Assembly (NCBI GenBank): GCA_036557705.1
Contig: DATBHB010000156.1
Coordinates: 61,207 to 125,206, forward strand
Direction of reading: 5' to 3'
Source of the DNA: VAZQ01 sp036557705
GTDB taxonomy: Bacteria > Pseudomonadota > Alphaproteobacteria > Rhizobiales > Xanthobacteraceae
DNA: 64,000 nt
The notes below the pieces were generated by a model. That model worked only from the letters and a program-made list of their open reading frames with translations. It had not been told where the DNA came from and made no database searches. Of the stretch, positions 43,762 through 51,842 are shown one piece after another (position 1 is the first letter of the stretch; every line of letters begins with the position of its first letter). The position numbers were made by a program, and so were the translations under genes.

Positions 43762-45186
43762 TCAGTTACTGCTTGTTTCCTTATGCGGCGCAAGCCGCCG
43801 AAGCAATTCGCGGGCGAACCCGGAGAGCGAATCGTCGCGCGCCCCCATGACCAGGATGCGGTCGCCGGGACGGGCGATACCGACCAGCATGTTGCCGCAG
43901 GCGGCGCGGTCGGGAAACGCAAACGCGTTGCGGCCGCGCCGCTCTATTTCGTCAACAATATCGCGGCTGCCGACGCTGCGGTCGACCGTGCCGCCGAAAT
44001 AAACCGGCTCCGGCATCACCAGAACGTCCTCGCCTTGCAGCGCTTTTGCAAAGCAGTCCACGAAGCCGTCTCGCATCAGGCGAATCGGGCCGTAACCATG
44101 CGGCTGAAACATCACGAGGAGCCGGCCCGGAAAGGCGTGCATGGTTTCAAGGCTCGCGGCTATCTTGTCGGGGTTGTGAGCAAAGTCGTCGATGACGGTT
44201 ATTTCATTGGCGGCGCCCACGACTTCCAGCCGTCGGCGGATGCCGCTGAACTCGCTGAGATGCGTTGCGGCCTCGCCGAGTGCTATGCCGCACGCTCGCG
44301 CGGCGCTCAGAGCCGCGAGCGCATTGGCCACGTTGTGGAGGCCGGGGACCTTCAGCGCGACGGCGACAGACTCGTCGGCGTCGGCCGCCTTGACCTCGAA
44401 GGCTATTCCCCCCGGCGACCGGACCGGTTTTGAGGCAATGAGGTTGGCTTGCGCACCATTGAGACTGAAGGTCAGCGCCTGCTGCGGCTTCAGATCGGCC
44501 GAGAGCGCGGCGGTTTCGGCGTTGTCGAGATTGAGCACCGCGGTCTCTGCCTCGGCAACAAAGCCGCGGAAGAGAGTGCGCAGCTCGGGAAGGGATTTAT
44601 GGTCGAACGAAATATTGTTCACCACCGCGATGCGAGGTTGGAAGAAAGCAATCGAGCCGTCGCTCTCGTCTACTTCGCTCACAAACACTTCGCCGGCGCC
44701 GATTCGGGCGCTGGCAAACGGCGAGCCCTTGCCGATGAAGTTTTTCATGTCCGCGCCGTTCATGATCGTCGGACGCTTTCCGGCGCGGTCGAGAATCCAG
44801 CCCAGCATGCCGACCGTGGTGGATTTCCCGCTCGTCCCGCCGATGCCGACGCTGAGAGCGGCAGAGTTGAAGAGATCGGCGAGAAGCCGCGCGCGAGTGA
44901 TAATCGGAGCGCCAATGCGGCGCGCGGCTTTCACGTCAGGGACCGTCTCCTCGACCGCGGTCGAGATGACAACGATTTGACTGGCCCGCCTGACGCCGCT
45001 GCCGTCCTGCGGATGGAGCTCGACGCCGCGCGCGCGCAGATAATCGAATCGTTCGGTATTGCGTCCCTGATCAAGGGCACGGTCCGAGCCCTCGACGCGT
45101 CCGCCGCTCGCTTTGACGATCAAAGCGAGCGGAGTCATGCCGCTACCGCCGATGCCGCAGAAGAAGTAATCTCCGAATCGAGACAT
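43762..45186 (-). CDS. mpl: Mpl/MurC-type Mur ligase (murein peptide ligase)
   Basis: The 474-residue protein has the Mur ligase three-domain layout. An N-terminal UDP-binding domain starts FFCGIGGSGMTPLALI, the ATP loop is GIGGTSGKSTTVGM, the central domain has EVDESDGSIAFF and VVNNISFDHKSL, and the C-terminal domain has IDDFAHNPDKIAASLETM and MFQPHGYGPIRLM. The single E-x-DESDG and the AHNP motif fit Mpl and MurC. With ldcA and mltA downstream it most likely joins recycled tripeptide to UDP-MurNAc (Mpl). The P-loop reads GTSGKST rather than the usual GTHGKTT. It is divergent from metX. Confidence 0.8.
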   Translation of the reverse strand: MSRFGDYFFCGIGGSGMTPLALIVKASGGRVEGSDRALDQGRNTERFDYLRARGVELHPQDGSGVRRASQIVVISTAVEETVPDVKAARRIGAPIITRARLLADLFNSAALSVGIGGTSGKSTTVGMLGWILDRAGKRPTIMNGADMKNFIGKGSPFASARIGAGEVFVSEVDESDGSIAFFQPRIAVVNNISFDHKSLPELRTLFRGFVAEAETAVLNLDNAETAALSADLKPQQALTFSLNGAQANLIASKPVRSPGGIAFEVKAADADESVAVALKVPGLHNVANALAALSAARACGIALGEAATHLSEFSGIRRRLEVVGAANEITVIDDFAHNPDKIAASLETMHAFPGRLLVMFQPHGYGPIRLMRDGFVDCFAKALQGEDVLVMPEPVYFGGTVDRSVGSRDIVDEIERRGRNAFAFPDRAACGNMLVGIARPGDRILVMGARDDSLSGFARELLRRLAPHKETSSN

Positions 45187-45371
45187 TGCGGAAATGTAAC
45201 AGCAGATTTCGGTCTTTGCGTGACCGGGCGGGCGGGTTTAAAGCGCGCTCCTCCAGGCGTGGCCGGACTCCTCGCGCGCCACAGGCTTAGATCCCGATCA
45301 GATTGAATCACGCCGGCAGACGCGCTATGCGCCGGCCCGACGGCTCAGAGCCTGTTTGAGGTGCATGGAGC

Positions 45372-46568
45372 ATGAGGATGGTCGAGGCCAGCGCCACGCT
45401 TGACGCCTCCGCCCGCACCCGCGAGGCGGACAGTCCGCACTCCGACCTCGTGCGCTTTGGGCCGGAGCGGCCGCTCAAGCTCGATGCCGGAGTCGATCTT
45501 GCCCCTTTCCAGATCGCCTACCAGACCTACGGCACGCTCAACCCCGAGCGCACTAACGCAGTGCTGATCTGCCACGCCCTGACCGGCGATCAGCACGTCG
45601 CCAATCTTCATCCGGTAACGCAGAAGCCCGGCTGGTGGGAGACCATGGTGGGCCCCCGCCGCCCGATCGATACCGGCCGATATTTCGTGATTTGTCCGAA
45701 CGTCATCGGCGCCTGCATGGGCTCGACCGGCCCGGCCTCCACCAATCCGACGACCGGCGTGCCTTGGGGCCTCGACCTTCCCGTCATCACCATCCGCGAC
45801 ATGGTGCGCGCGCAGGCGATGCTGCTCGACCATCTCGGCATCGAGCAGCTGTTCTCGATTGCCGGCGGCTCAATGGGCGGCATGCAGGTCCTGCAGTGGA
45901 CGGTGAGCTATCCGCACCGGGTGTTCTCGGCGCTGCCGATTGCGACTTCGACACGCCATTCGGCGCAGAACATCGCCTTTCACGAGGTGGGCCGCCAGGC
46001 CGTGATGGCCGATCCGGATTGGCGGCAGGGCCGCTATTTCATCGAAGGCACGAATCCGCGGCGCGGGCTCGCGGTCGCCCGCATGGGCGCGCACATTACG
46101 TATCTGTCGGATGCCGCGCTGCACCGGAAATTCGGACGCCGGTTCCAGGACCGCGATAATCCGACGTTCTCCTTCGATGCCGATTTCCAGGTGGAGAGCT
46201 ATCTGCGCCACCAGGGCATCACCTTCGTGGAGCGCTTCGATGCCAATTCCTACCTCTACCTTACGCGCGCCATGGATTATTTCGACATCGCGGCCGATCA
46301 CGACGGGGTCCTGGCCAAGGCGTTCAAGGGCACGCCGACGCGGTTCTGCGTGATTTCATTCACCTCCGACTGGCTGTTTCCCACCTCGGATTCGCGCGCG
46401 ATCGTGCATGCGCTCAATGCCGGCGGGGCGCGCGTGTCCTTCGCCGAAATCGTGACCGACAAGGGTCACGATGCCTTCCTGCTTGATGAGCCCGAACTCT
46501 TCGCCATCGTGCAGGGTTTCCTCGACGGTGCCGCAAAGGCGCGTGGCCTCGCGCCGCCCAAAAGGTAA
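45372..46568 (+). CDS. metX: Homoserine O-acetyltransferase MetX
   Basis: The 398-residue alpha/beta-hydrolase-fold enzyme transfers an acetyl group from acetyl-CoA to homoserine, the first committed step of methionine synthesis. Visible are YQTYGTLNPERTNAVLICHALTGDQHV, the nucleophile elbow GGSMGGMQVLQW, SDWLFPTSDS with the acid, and KGHDAFLLDEPE with the His. The ATG at 45372 has a GGAG 5 bases before. metW follows 2 bases after the stop, the usual alphaproteobacterial pair. No SAM riboswitch could be recognised in the 185 bases upstream. Confidence 0.94.
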   Translation: MRMVEASATLDASARTREADSPHSDLVRFGPERPLKLDAGVDLAPFQIAYQTYGTLNPERTNAVLICHALTGDQHVANLHPVTQKPGWWETMVGPRRPIDTGRYFVICPNVIGACMGSTGPASTNPTTGVPWGLDLPVITIRDMVRAQAMLLDHLGIEQLFSIAGGSMGGMQVLQWTVSYPHRVFSALPIATSTRHSAQNIAFHEVGRQAVMADPDWRQGRYFIEGTNPRRGLAVARMGAHITYLSDAALHRKFGRRFQDRDNPTFSFDADFQVESYLRHQGITFVERFDANSYLYLTRAMDYFDIAADHDGVLAKAFKGTPTRFCVISFTSDWLFPTSDSRAIVHALNAGGARVSFAEIVTDKGHDAFLLDEPELFAIVQGFLDGAAKARGLAPPKR

Positions 46569-46570
46569 CG

Positions 46571-47230
46571 ATGCTCAAGCGCCTCGACCGCGACCTCACA
46601 ATGGCGGAGTCGGCGCGGACGCCGGGCGGCGCCCGCGTCGATCTCCTCGTCGTCGCCAGCATGGTGGGCTCGGGCGCCAAGGTGCTCGACGTGGGCTGCG
46701 GCGACGGCGAGCTGCTGCGGCTCCTGGCCGAGACCCGCGGCGTGGACGGACGCGGCATCGAGCTTTCGCGCGAGGGCGTCAATGAGTGCGTCGCCAAGGG
46801 CCTCGCCGTGATCCAAGGCGACGCCGATACCGACCTTGCCGATTACCCGGACGACGCCTTCGATTACGTGATCCTGTCGCAGACGCTGCAGGCTACCCGG
46901 CAGCCGCGCGTCGTGCTTGAGCACATGCTGCGCATCGGGCGGCACGGGATCGTGTCGTTTCCGAATTTCGGTCACTGGGGCATCCGCCTGCAGGTCGGGA
47001 TTCTCGGCCGGATGCCGCGCACCGACAACCTGCCCTACGCCTGGTACGAGACGCCCAACATCCACTTCTGCAGCATCAAGGATTTCCGCGAACTGTGCGC
47101 GGTCGCGGGCGCCAAGATGGAAAAGGCGGTCGCGCTCAATGCCTGGGGTGCGCCGATCCGGCTCAATTTCCCGTGGTGGTTCTGGAATTGGTTCGGCGAA
47201 CAGGCCGTATTTCTCTTGAGCCGCAAGTAA
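46571..47230 (+). CDS. metW: Methionine biosynthesis protein MetW
   Basis: The 219-residue protein has a methyltransferase-like fold: VLDVGCGDGELLRLLAE is motif I, followed by GRGIELSREGVNECVAKGLAVIQGDAD, DYVILSQTLQAT and SFPNFGHW. The LDVGCGDG, SQTLQAT and FPNFGHW blocks are diagnostic of MetW. It forms a complex with MetX and supports its activity. The gene begins 2 bases after metX. A family C repeat follows the stop by 7 bases. Confidence 0.93.
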   Translation: MLKRLDRDLTMAESARTPGGARVDLLVVASMVGSGAKVLDVGCGDGELLRLLAETRGVDGRGIELSREGVNECVAKGLAVIQGDADTDLADYPDDAFDYVILSQTLQATRQPRVVLEHMLRIGRHGIVSFPNFGHWGIRLQVGILGRMPRTDNLPYAWYETPNIHFCSIKDFRELCAVAGAKMEKAVALNAWGAPIRLNFPWWFWNWFGEQAVFLLSRK

Positions 47231-47237
47231 CAGGTAT

Positions 47238-47398
47238 CCTGGATTGCGCGATTGGCGAGCACCGCCTCGCGGCGGCGAAGTGCATTCGCGCAATCCAGGC
47301 TACGGACGTAGCCCGGATTTGCACTGGCTCCACAACCCTTTCGACACAATCCTTCGGCAGACGCCAGTGCAAATCCGGGGAACGCGCAATCCGGCTAC
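47238..47398 (+). repeat. Palindromic repeat array, family C copy 3
   Basis: Three palindromic parts follow each other: CCTGGATTGCGCGATTGG with GCGCAATCCAGG, GTAGCCCGGATTTGCACTGG with CCAGTGCAAATCCGGGG, and a half unit GCGCAATCCGGCTAC. The right edge touches the A-run of the minus-strand terminator at 47399. It fills the gap after metW. Confidence 0.8.
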
Positions 47399-47435
47399 AA
47401 AAAAGCCCCGAGCATGGCTTGCGGCCGCTCGGGGC
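47399..47435 (-). terminator. Rho-independent terminator, minus strand
   Basis: GCCCCGAG (47405-47412) pairs with CTCGGGGC (47428-47435), with further pairing possible inside the loop (CGGCCGCAAG). On the minus strand it is followed directly by six T residues (A-run 47399-47404). This is a classic intrinsic terminator. It has no minus-strand protein gene upstream, which points to a small RNA. Confidence 0.8.
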
Positions 47436-47495
47436 ATAGTCAGGCTTGTTGTACCGGACGAGTGGGGGTCTGGGGGGACTGGTTCGTCCGGTCCG
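47399..47495 (-). ncRNA. Candidate small RNA with C-rich loop
   Basis: Read on the minus strand, a perfect 8-bp stem (CCGGACGA at 47491-47484 with TCGTCCGG at 47461-47454) encloses a 22-base loop carrying CCCCCC and CCCCC. A short single-stranded link and an intrinsic terminator follow. A -35-like TTGCAT (47537-47532) with weak AT-rich -10 candidates lies 40-50 bases upstream. Loops of C blocks that pair with G-rich ribosome sites are a known theme of alphaproteobacterial sRNAs. No open frame with a ribosome site uses this strand. The 5' end is a guess. Family not identified. Confidence 0.55.
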
Positions 47496-47609
47496 CCTAA
47501 TGGGCGATAAAATGGCGCTATTGTGCGAGGAATGCAACGCCTGTTTGCAAAACAGCTGGCGACGCAGAGTCGCTAGCCCTAATGCACGGGACCAAGAGAG
47601 CCGGCTGCG

Positions 47610-49979
47610 ATGAACAAGCCCGATTTCCGCTTTATCGGCAAACCGGTCCGGCGGGCCGAGGATGAGCGGCTCGTCACCGGCAAAGGGCGGTTCAGCGATG
47701 ATTTTCTGCTTAGCGGCCAGACCTATGCGGCGATGGTGCGCTCTCCTTTTCCGCATGCCCGCATCCGCGCGATTGAGGTAACGAGCGCCAAGACCATGCC
47801 CGGCGTGCTTGGCGTGTTTACCGGCGCCGACTGCCTCGCCGATCGCCTCGCTCCGATTCCTCACGATCCGCTGCCCAAGACCCGCTACGACATGAAATTA
47901 TCCGCCCCTGGCGGCAAGCCGGTCTTCATCGGCCCGCACCTGCTGCTGCCGGCCGACAAGGCGCGCCATGTGGGCGAGGCCGTCGCCATGGTGGTCGCGG
48001 AAACGAAGGTGCAGGCGCTCGATGCTGCCGAGGCGGTCGACGTCGAGTACGAGGAATTGCCCTTCGTCATCCACTCGGAAGACGTCATGAAGCCGGGAGC
48101 GCCCAGCGTATGGGATGAAGTGGCGGACAACATCGCGGTCGACACCTCCTTCGGCGACCGGCAGGCGACTGAGGAAGCCTTTGCGGCCGCCGGCCATGTG
48201 GTGGCGATGACGTTCCACATCGGACGCGTCACCGGTGTGCCGATCGAGCCGCGCGCGGCGGTCGCCGAATACGATACCGCGACCGACCGATATACGCTCT
48301 ATGCGGGCTCCGGCGGCGCGGTGCGGCAGAAAAACGAGCTCGCCAAGGTGCTCGGCATCGCGCCCGACCGGCTGCGGGTACTCTCCTACGATGTCGGCGG
48401 GAATTTCGGCACCCGCAACCGAGCCTTCGTCGAGTTCGGCCTGGTGCTGTGGGCGGCGAGGAAACTCGGCCGCCCCGTCAAGTATACGGCGACGCGTTCG
48501 GAAGCTTTCCTCAGCGACTATCAGGGACGCGATCTCGTCACCAAAGTCGAGTTGGCGTTGCGCCAAGATGGCCGCTTCCTGGCCATGCGCGCCACGAACA
48601 TCAGCAATATTGGAGCCCGCGCGGTCTCCTTCTCTCCGCTCTCCAAGGGCTCGGGCCTCATTCCCGGCTCTTACGACATTCCAGCCGCAACGCTGCGGGC
48701 GATGGCCGTCTTCACCAACACCATGCCGACCCAGGCCTACCGCAGCTCCGGCCGGCCCGAGGTGACCTTTGCGATCGAGCGGCTGATCGACAACGCGGCC
48801 GCCGAGCTTGGCTTCGACCGCATTGCGCTGCGCCGAAAAAATCTGATCAAGCCCAGCGCCATGCCGTATCGCAACGCGGTGGGCATGCTCTACGACAGCG
48901 GACGCTATGAGGAGGCAATGGACCGCGCCATGGAGCTCGCCGAATGGAAGGGCTTTGCGCAGCGGCGGCGCGAGGCCAAGAAGCGCGGCAGGCTGCTTGG
49001 GCTGGGACTCGCAAACTATGTGGAGTCCTCGATCGGCTCGCCCAACGAGCAGGCGCGGATCACGGTGCGGCCCGACGGCCATGTCGATGTGGTGATCGGA
49101 ACCCAACCCAGCGGGCAAGGCCATGAGACGAGCTTTGCCCAGGTGGTCGCCGACCTCCTTCGCGTGCCGGCCGAACGAGTGCGCATCATCCTCGGCGACA
49201 CCGATGTGGTGAAGGTTGGCGGCGGGTCCCATTCCGGCCGCTCGATGCGCCATGCCGCCACGGTGTTTTCCAAGGCGGCAGCCGACCTCGTCGAGAAAGG
49301 CAGGAAGATTGCCGCCGTCGTGATGAAGACCACGCCCGACCGCGTCGACTACGATGACGGCCGGTTCTCCTCCCGCGACAGCAACCGCACCTTCGACTTT
49401 CTCGAACTCGCAAAGGAGGCTGCCAACCATCGCCTTGCCGAGGAGATGAAGGACGGCGTTGCGGTCGTGACCGACAACGAGATGCACGATCCGGTTTTCC
49501 CGAACGGCACCGCGGTGTGCGAGGTCGAGGTCGATGCCGATACCGGCGAGGTCAAGATTACGCGTTATGCCTCGGTCGACGATGTCGGCCGCTGCATCAA
49601 CCCGCTGATCGTGCACGGACAGACCCACGGCGCGATCGCGCAGGGCGTGGGCCAGGCAATGTGGGAGCAGTGCTACACCGAGCCGGATTCAGGGCAGCCG
49701 CTCTGCGGGTCGCTGATGGATTATGGCCTGCCGCGCGCCGACACTCTGCCCTCCTTCGCGGTCGAAATCGCCGAAGTGCTCTCCCCCACCAATCCGCTCG
49801 GCATCAAGGCGGGCGGCGAGGGCGGCACGACGGCGGCGCCCGCGGTGGTTGTCAGCGCGATCGTCGATGCCCTGAGCCCCTATGGCGTGCGCAACCTCAC
49901 GATGCCGGCGACACCGTACAATGTGTGGAAGGCGATTCGGGACGCGAAGGCCATACGCGGAATTTTGCGTATTGGTTGA
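47610..49979 (+). CDS. Xanthine dehydrogenase-family molybdenum hydroxylase large subunit (CoxL-like)
   Basis: The 789-residue protein is the Mo-cofactor-binding subunit: RAEDERLVTGKGRFSDDF at the N terminus, YDVGGNFGTRNR, PTQAYRSSGRPE and IGTQPSGQGHET, plus the catalytic-Glu box KAGGEGGTTAAP near the C terminus. The active-site loop reads AYRSSGR. This is closer to form II (AYRGAGR) than to the AYxCSFR of true CO dehydrogenases, so the substrate is more likely an aromatic heterocycle or aldehyde. The medium (FAD) and small (2Fe-2S) subunits are not adjacent, so partners must be elsewhere. The stop at 49979 overlaps the promoter of the toxin-antitoxin pair. Confidence 0.88.
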   Translation: MNKPDFRFIGKPVRRAEDERLVTGKGRFSDDFLLSGQTYAAMVRSPFPHARIRAIEVTSAKTMPGVLGVFTGADCLADRLAPIPHDPLPKTRYDMKLSAPGGKPVFIGPHLLLPADKARHVGEAVAMVVAETKVQALDAAEAVDVEYEELPFVIHSEDVMKPGAPSVWDEVADNIAVDTSFGDRQATEEAFAAAGHVVAMTFHIGRVTGVPIEPRAAVAEYDTATDRYTLYAGSGGAVRQKNELAKVLGIAPDRLRVLSYDVGGNFGTRNRAFVEFGLVLWAARKLGRPVKYTATRSEAFLSDYQGRDLVTKVELALRQDGRFLAMRATNISNIGARAVSFSPLSKGSGLIPGSYDIPAATLRAMAVFTNTMPTQAYRSSGRPEVTFAIERLIDNAAAELGFDRIALRRKNLIKPSAMPYRNAVGMLYDSGRYEEAMDRAMELAEWKGFAQRRREAKKRGRLLGLGLANYVESSIGSPNEQARITVRPDGHVDVVIGTQPSGQGHETSFAQVVADLLRVPAERVRIILGDTDVVKVGGGSHSGRSMRHAATVFSKAAADLVEKGRKIAAVVMKTTPDRVDYDDGRFSSRDSNRTFDFLELAKEAANHRLAEEMKDGVAVVTDNEMHDPVFPNGTAVCEVEVDADTGEVKITRYASVDDVGRCINPLIVHGQTHGAIAQGVGQAMWEQCYTEPDSGQPLCGSLMDYGLPRADTLPSFAVEIAEVLSPTNPLGIKAGGEGGTTAAPAVVVSAIVDALSPYGVRNLTMPATPYNVWKAIRDAKAIRGILRIG

Positions 49980-50008
49980 CTTTTTTCCGGTGTATGCTAT
50001 TGTCATAC
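49976..50008 (+). promoter_or_regulatory. Putative autoregulated promoter of the DUF1778-GNAT pair
   Basis: TTGACT (49976-49981) and TATTGT (49998-50003), spaced 16 bases, form a plausible promoter. An inverted repeat GTATG-N7-CATAC (49992-50008) covers the -10 and ends 2 bases before the antitoxin ATG at 50011. DUF1778 antitoxins have ribbon-helix-helix DNA-binding parts and repress their own operons, so this is a candidate operator. Confidence 0.55.
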
Positions 50009-50010
50009 GC

Positions 50011-50289
50011 ATGGCGGAAGCGACCCCCTCATCCGTGGTTCTCAGCGTGCGCGTCAATCCCGACGAGCGCGCCTTGCTCGAAGCTGCCGCCGAACAGGCG
50101 CGCACCACCCTGAGCGACTTCGTGCGCCGCAGGGCGGTCGAGGCCGCCGAGGCCGATGTGCTCAATCGCAGCATCATCACAATTCCGGCCAGAGATTGGG
50201 AAGCGTTCGAGGCTTGGCTAAGACGCCCGCCCAAGGTCATTGCGGCGCTGCGAAAGCTCGCGCGCTCTACCCCAAACTGGGACCGCTGA
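50011..50289 (+). CDS. tacA: DUF1778 antitoxin (TacA-like)
   Basis: The 92-residue protein has an N-terminal ribbon-helix-helix region (VVLSVRVNPDERALLEAAAEQARTTLSDFVRRRAVEAA) and the typical C-terminal toxin-binding tail (RSIITIPARDWEAFEAWL). It should bind and neutralise the acetyltransferase toxin encoded next and repress the operon. The ATG at 50011 lies directly after a GTATG/CATAC inverted repeat. The toxin ATG follows its stop with no gap. A longer frame starting at 49882 overlaps the hydroxylase gene and is not protein-like. Confidence 0.9.
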   Translation: MAEATPSSVVLSVRVNPDERALLEAAAEQARTTLSDFVRRRAVEAAEADVLNRSIITIPARDWEAFEAWLRRPPKVIAALRKLARSTPNWDR

Positions 50290-50805
50290 ATGGCGGCGGT
50301 CACGCCGCCCCGTCCGCTGACCAAAGACGACGATCGGGGCACGTTGGACTGCGGCCGGGAATCGCTCAACAGCTGGTTTCGCCGGCACGCCTGGGCGAAC
50401 CAGGAAAGCGGCGCCTCGCGCGTCAACGTAATGACTGAACCCGATTCCGGCCGCATCGTGGGTTATGTCACCTTGAGTGCCGCGCAGATCGAGCGCGCCT
50501 ATCTGCCGAAGCCGCAGCAACGCAATCAACCGGACCCGCTGCCGGTCCTGCTCTTGGGTCAGCTTGCCGTCGATACCGCCTTTCAAGGGCAGGGCCATGC
50601 CCGCTCGCTTATGCTGTTTGCGCTCAAGAACGCCCTCGCGGCGGCCGACATCGTCGGCTGTGTCGGCGTAATAACCCATCCTCTTGATCACGCCGTGAGG
50701 CAGCTTTATGCGAACTGGGGTTTTCAGGACCTGCCGTTTGATCCGCGCCGCGCGATGATGGTCCGCATGGTCGACTTGCGACGCAGTTTCGGCGACCGCG
50801 ACTGA
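50290..50805 (+). CDS. tacT: GNAT acetyltransferase toxin (TacT-like)
   Basis: The 171-residue protein has the TacT/AtaT layout: FxCGRESLNSWFRRHAW near the N terminus, VGYVTLSAAQIER, the acetyl-CoA loop region LLLGQLAVDTAFQGQGHARSL (Q/RxxGxG/A equivalent: QGQGHA) and LYANWGFQDLP near the C terminus. These toxins acetylate the amino acid on charged tRNAs and stop translation. The frame is complete. It follows the DUF1778 antitoxin directly. Its end is convergent with the exonuclease gene 13 bases away. Confidence 0.9.
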   Translation: MAAVTPPRPLTKDDDRGTLDCGRESLNSWFRRHAWANQESGASRVNVMTEPDSGRIVGYVTLSAAQIERAYLPKPQQRNQPDPLPVLLLGQLAVDTAFQGQGHARSLMLFALKNALAAADIVGCVGVITHPLDHAVRQLYANWGFQDLPFDPRRAMMVRMVDLRRSFGDRD

Positions 50806-50818
50806 AAGCGGCGATCGA

Positions 50819-51751
50819 TTACTTCCCCGCCTCCGCCATTTTGAGCAGCCGGTCTGCCAATTGCTTGAGCCCCCAATCGCCGGCAAGGCGCGAGGCTTTG
50901 GCCCAGGTCGGTTGTTGGCTCGCGAGCGACGGCAGCGGCGCCGAAGCGTTCATGGTCGCAATCGCGCGGTAGAGCCGCAGCTCTCCGGCCTGAGCAGGAA
51001 AGCGGCCGGCGGCCAGGATAGCGTCGAGCGTGCCGTAGCGGCGCAGCAGATCGGCGGCGCCCTTGGGGCCGACTCCGCCGGCGCCAGGAAGCTTGTCGGA
51101 CGGATCGCCGCGCAGCGCGATGAAGTCCGGCACCTGCCCGGGATCGACGCCATAGCGCTCGCGCACCTCAGCCGGGCCGACGCGCGCCATTTCGCCCGCG
51201 CGCACCGGATAGAGAATCGTCGTCCTATCCGAGGCGAGTTGAAAGCTGTCGCGATCGCCGCTTGCGATCAATGCCGTCCCGCCGCGCCGCTCTTCGGCAG
51301 CGGCTGCCGCCGCCAGGAAATCGTCGGCCTCGTAACCGGGCACCTTCGCGCTGGCAAAGCCGCAGGCGGCCACGAATTCCGGCAGGATTTCGAGCTGATC
51401 GATAAGTGCATCGTCAAAATGCCGGCCGCTCTGGTATGCCGGAAATTGTTTGTGCCGCTCCGTCGGCACATCCAACGTGTCCCAGCCGACGATCACCGCC
51501 CGCGGCCGCTCCGCCTGATAGAGGCGCAGCAGAAAATTGGCGAAGCCGACGATCGCGCCCGCGCTTTTGTTTCCGGTACGCATGATCGTCTTCGGCAGCG
51601 CGTGATAGGAGCGGTGAGCAAAGGAATCGCCGTCGATCGCCAGCAACGGGCGCTGCTCGGTGCCCGGCTCGACCGTAGAGCCGCTTGATTTCGTCAGCGG
51701 CCGGTCTCGTTTTCGCACGGGCTTTGCTGGTCGCGAAGGGGTTCGAGGCAT
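50819..51751 (-). CDS. 5'-3' exonuclease (Pol I N-terminal-domain-like)
   Basis: The 310-residue protein is a stand-alone relative of the 5'-nuclease domain of DNA polymerase I (ExoIX/Xni-like). The metal-site regions are visible: AIDGDSFAHRSYHALP, GWDTLDVPTERHKQFPAYQSGR, GYEADDFLAAAA, SGDRDSFQLASD, and a helix-hairpin-helix LPGAGGVGPKGAADLLRRYG. It is probably a flap or Okazaki-fragment nuclease. The N-terminal ~28 residues are basic and disordered. The ATG at 51751 has only a weak upstream GGGA. No neighbour with a related task. Confidence 0.87.
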   Translation of the reverse strand: MPRTPSRPAKPVRKRDRPLTKSSGSTVEPGTEQRPLLAIDGDSFAHRSYHALPKTIMRTGNKSAGAIVGFANFLLRLYQAERPRAVIVGWDTLDVPTERHKQFPAYQSGRHFDDALIDQLEILPEFVAACGFASAKVPGYEADDFLAAAAAAEERRGGTALIASGDRDSFQLASDRTTILYPVRAGEMARVGPAEVRERYGVDPGQVPDFIALRGDPSDKLPGAGGVGPKGAADLLRRYGTLDAILAAGRFPAQAGELRLYRAIATMNASAPLPSLASQQPTWAKASRLAGDWGLKQLADRLLKMAEAGK

Positions 51752-51842
51752 AGTAACATCCCAACCGAGGCGGCGTCATGCGTGACGCGCCCCGAACCAA
51801 GTGCTATCCTCGCTCTCAACACAAGCAAAGGAGACGGCAATC

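Noticed and set aside
45187..45371. SAM riboswitch upstream of metX
   Set aside because: Alphaproteobacterial metX genes often carry SAM-II, but I could not find its conserved pseudoknot segments; only a simple GCCGGC hairpin is present.
47898..49628. A 576-codon minus-strand open frame
   Set aside because: It is antisense to the molybdenum hydroxylase gene, is His/Gly/Arg-rich and has no recognisable domain or ribosome site.
47610..49979. Form I carbon monoxide dehydrogenase large subunit
   Set aside because: The active-site loop is AYRSSGR, not AYxCSFR, and coxM/coxS are missing.
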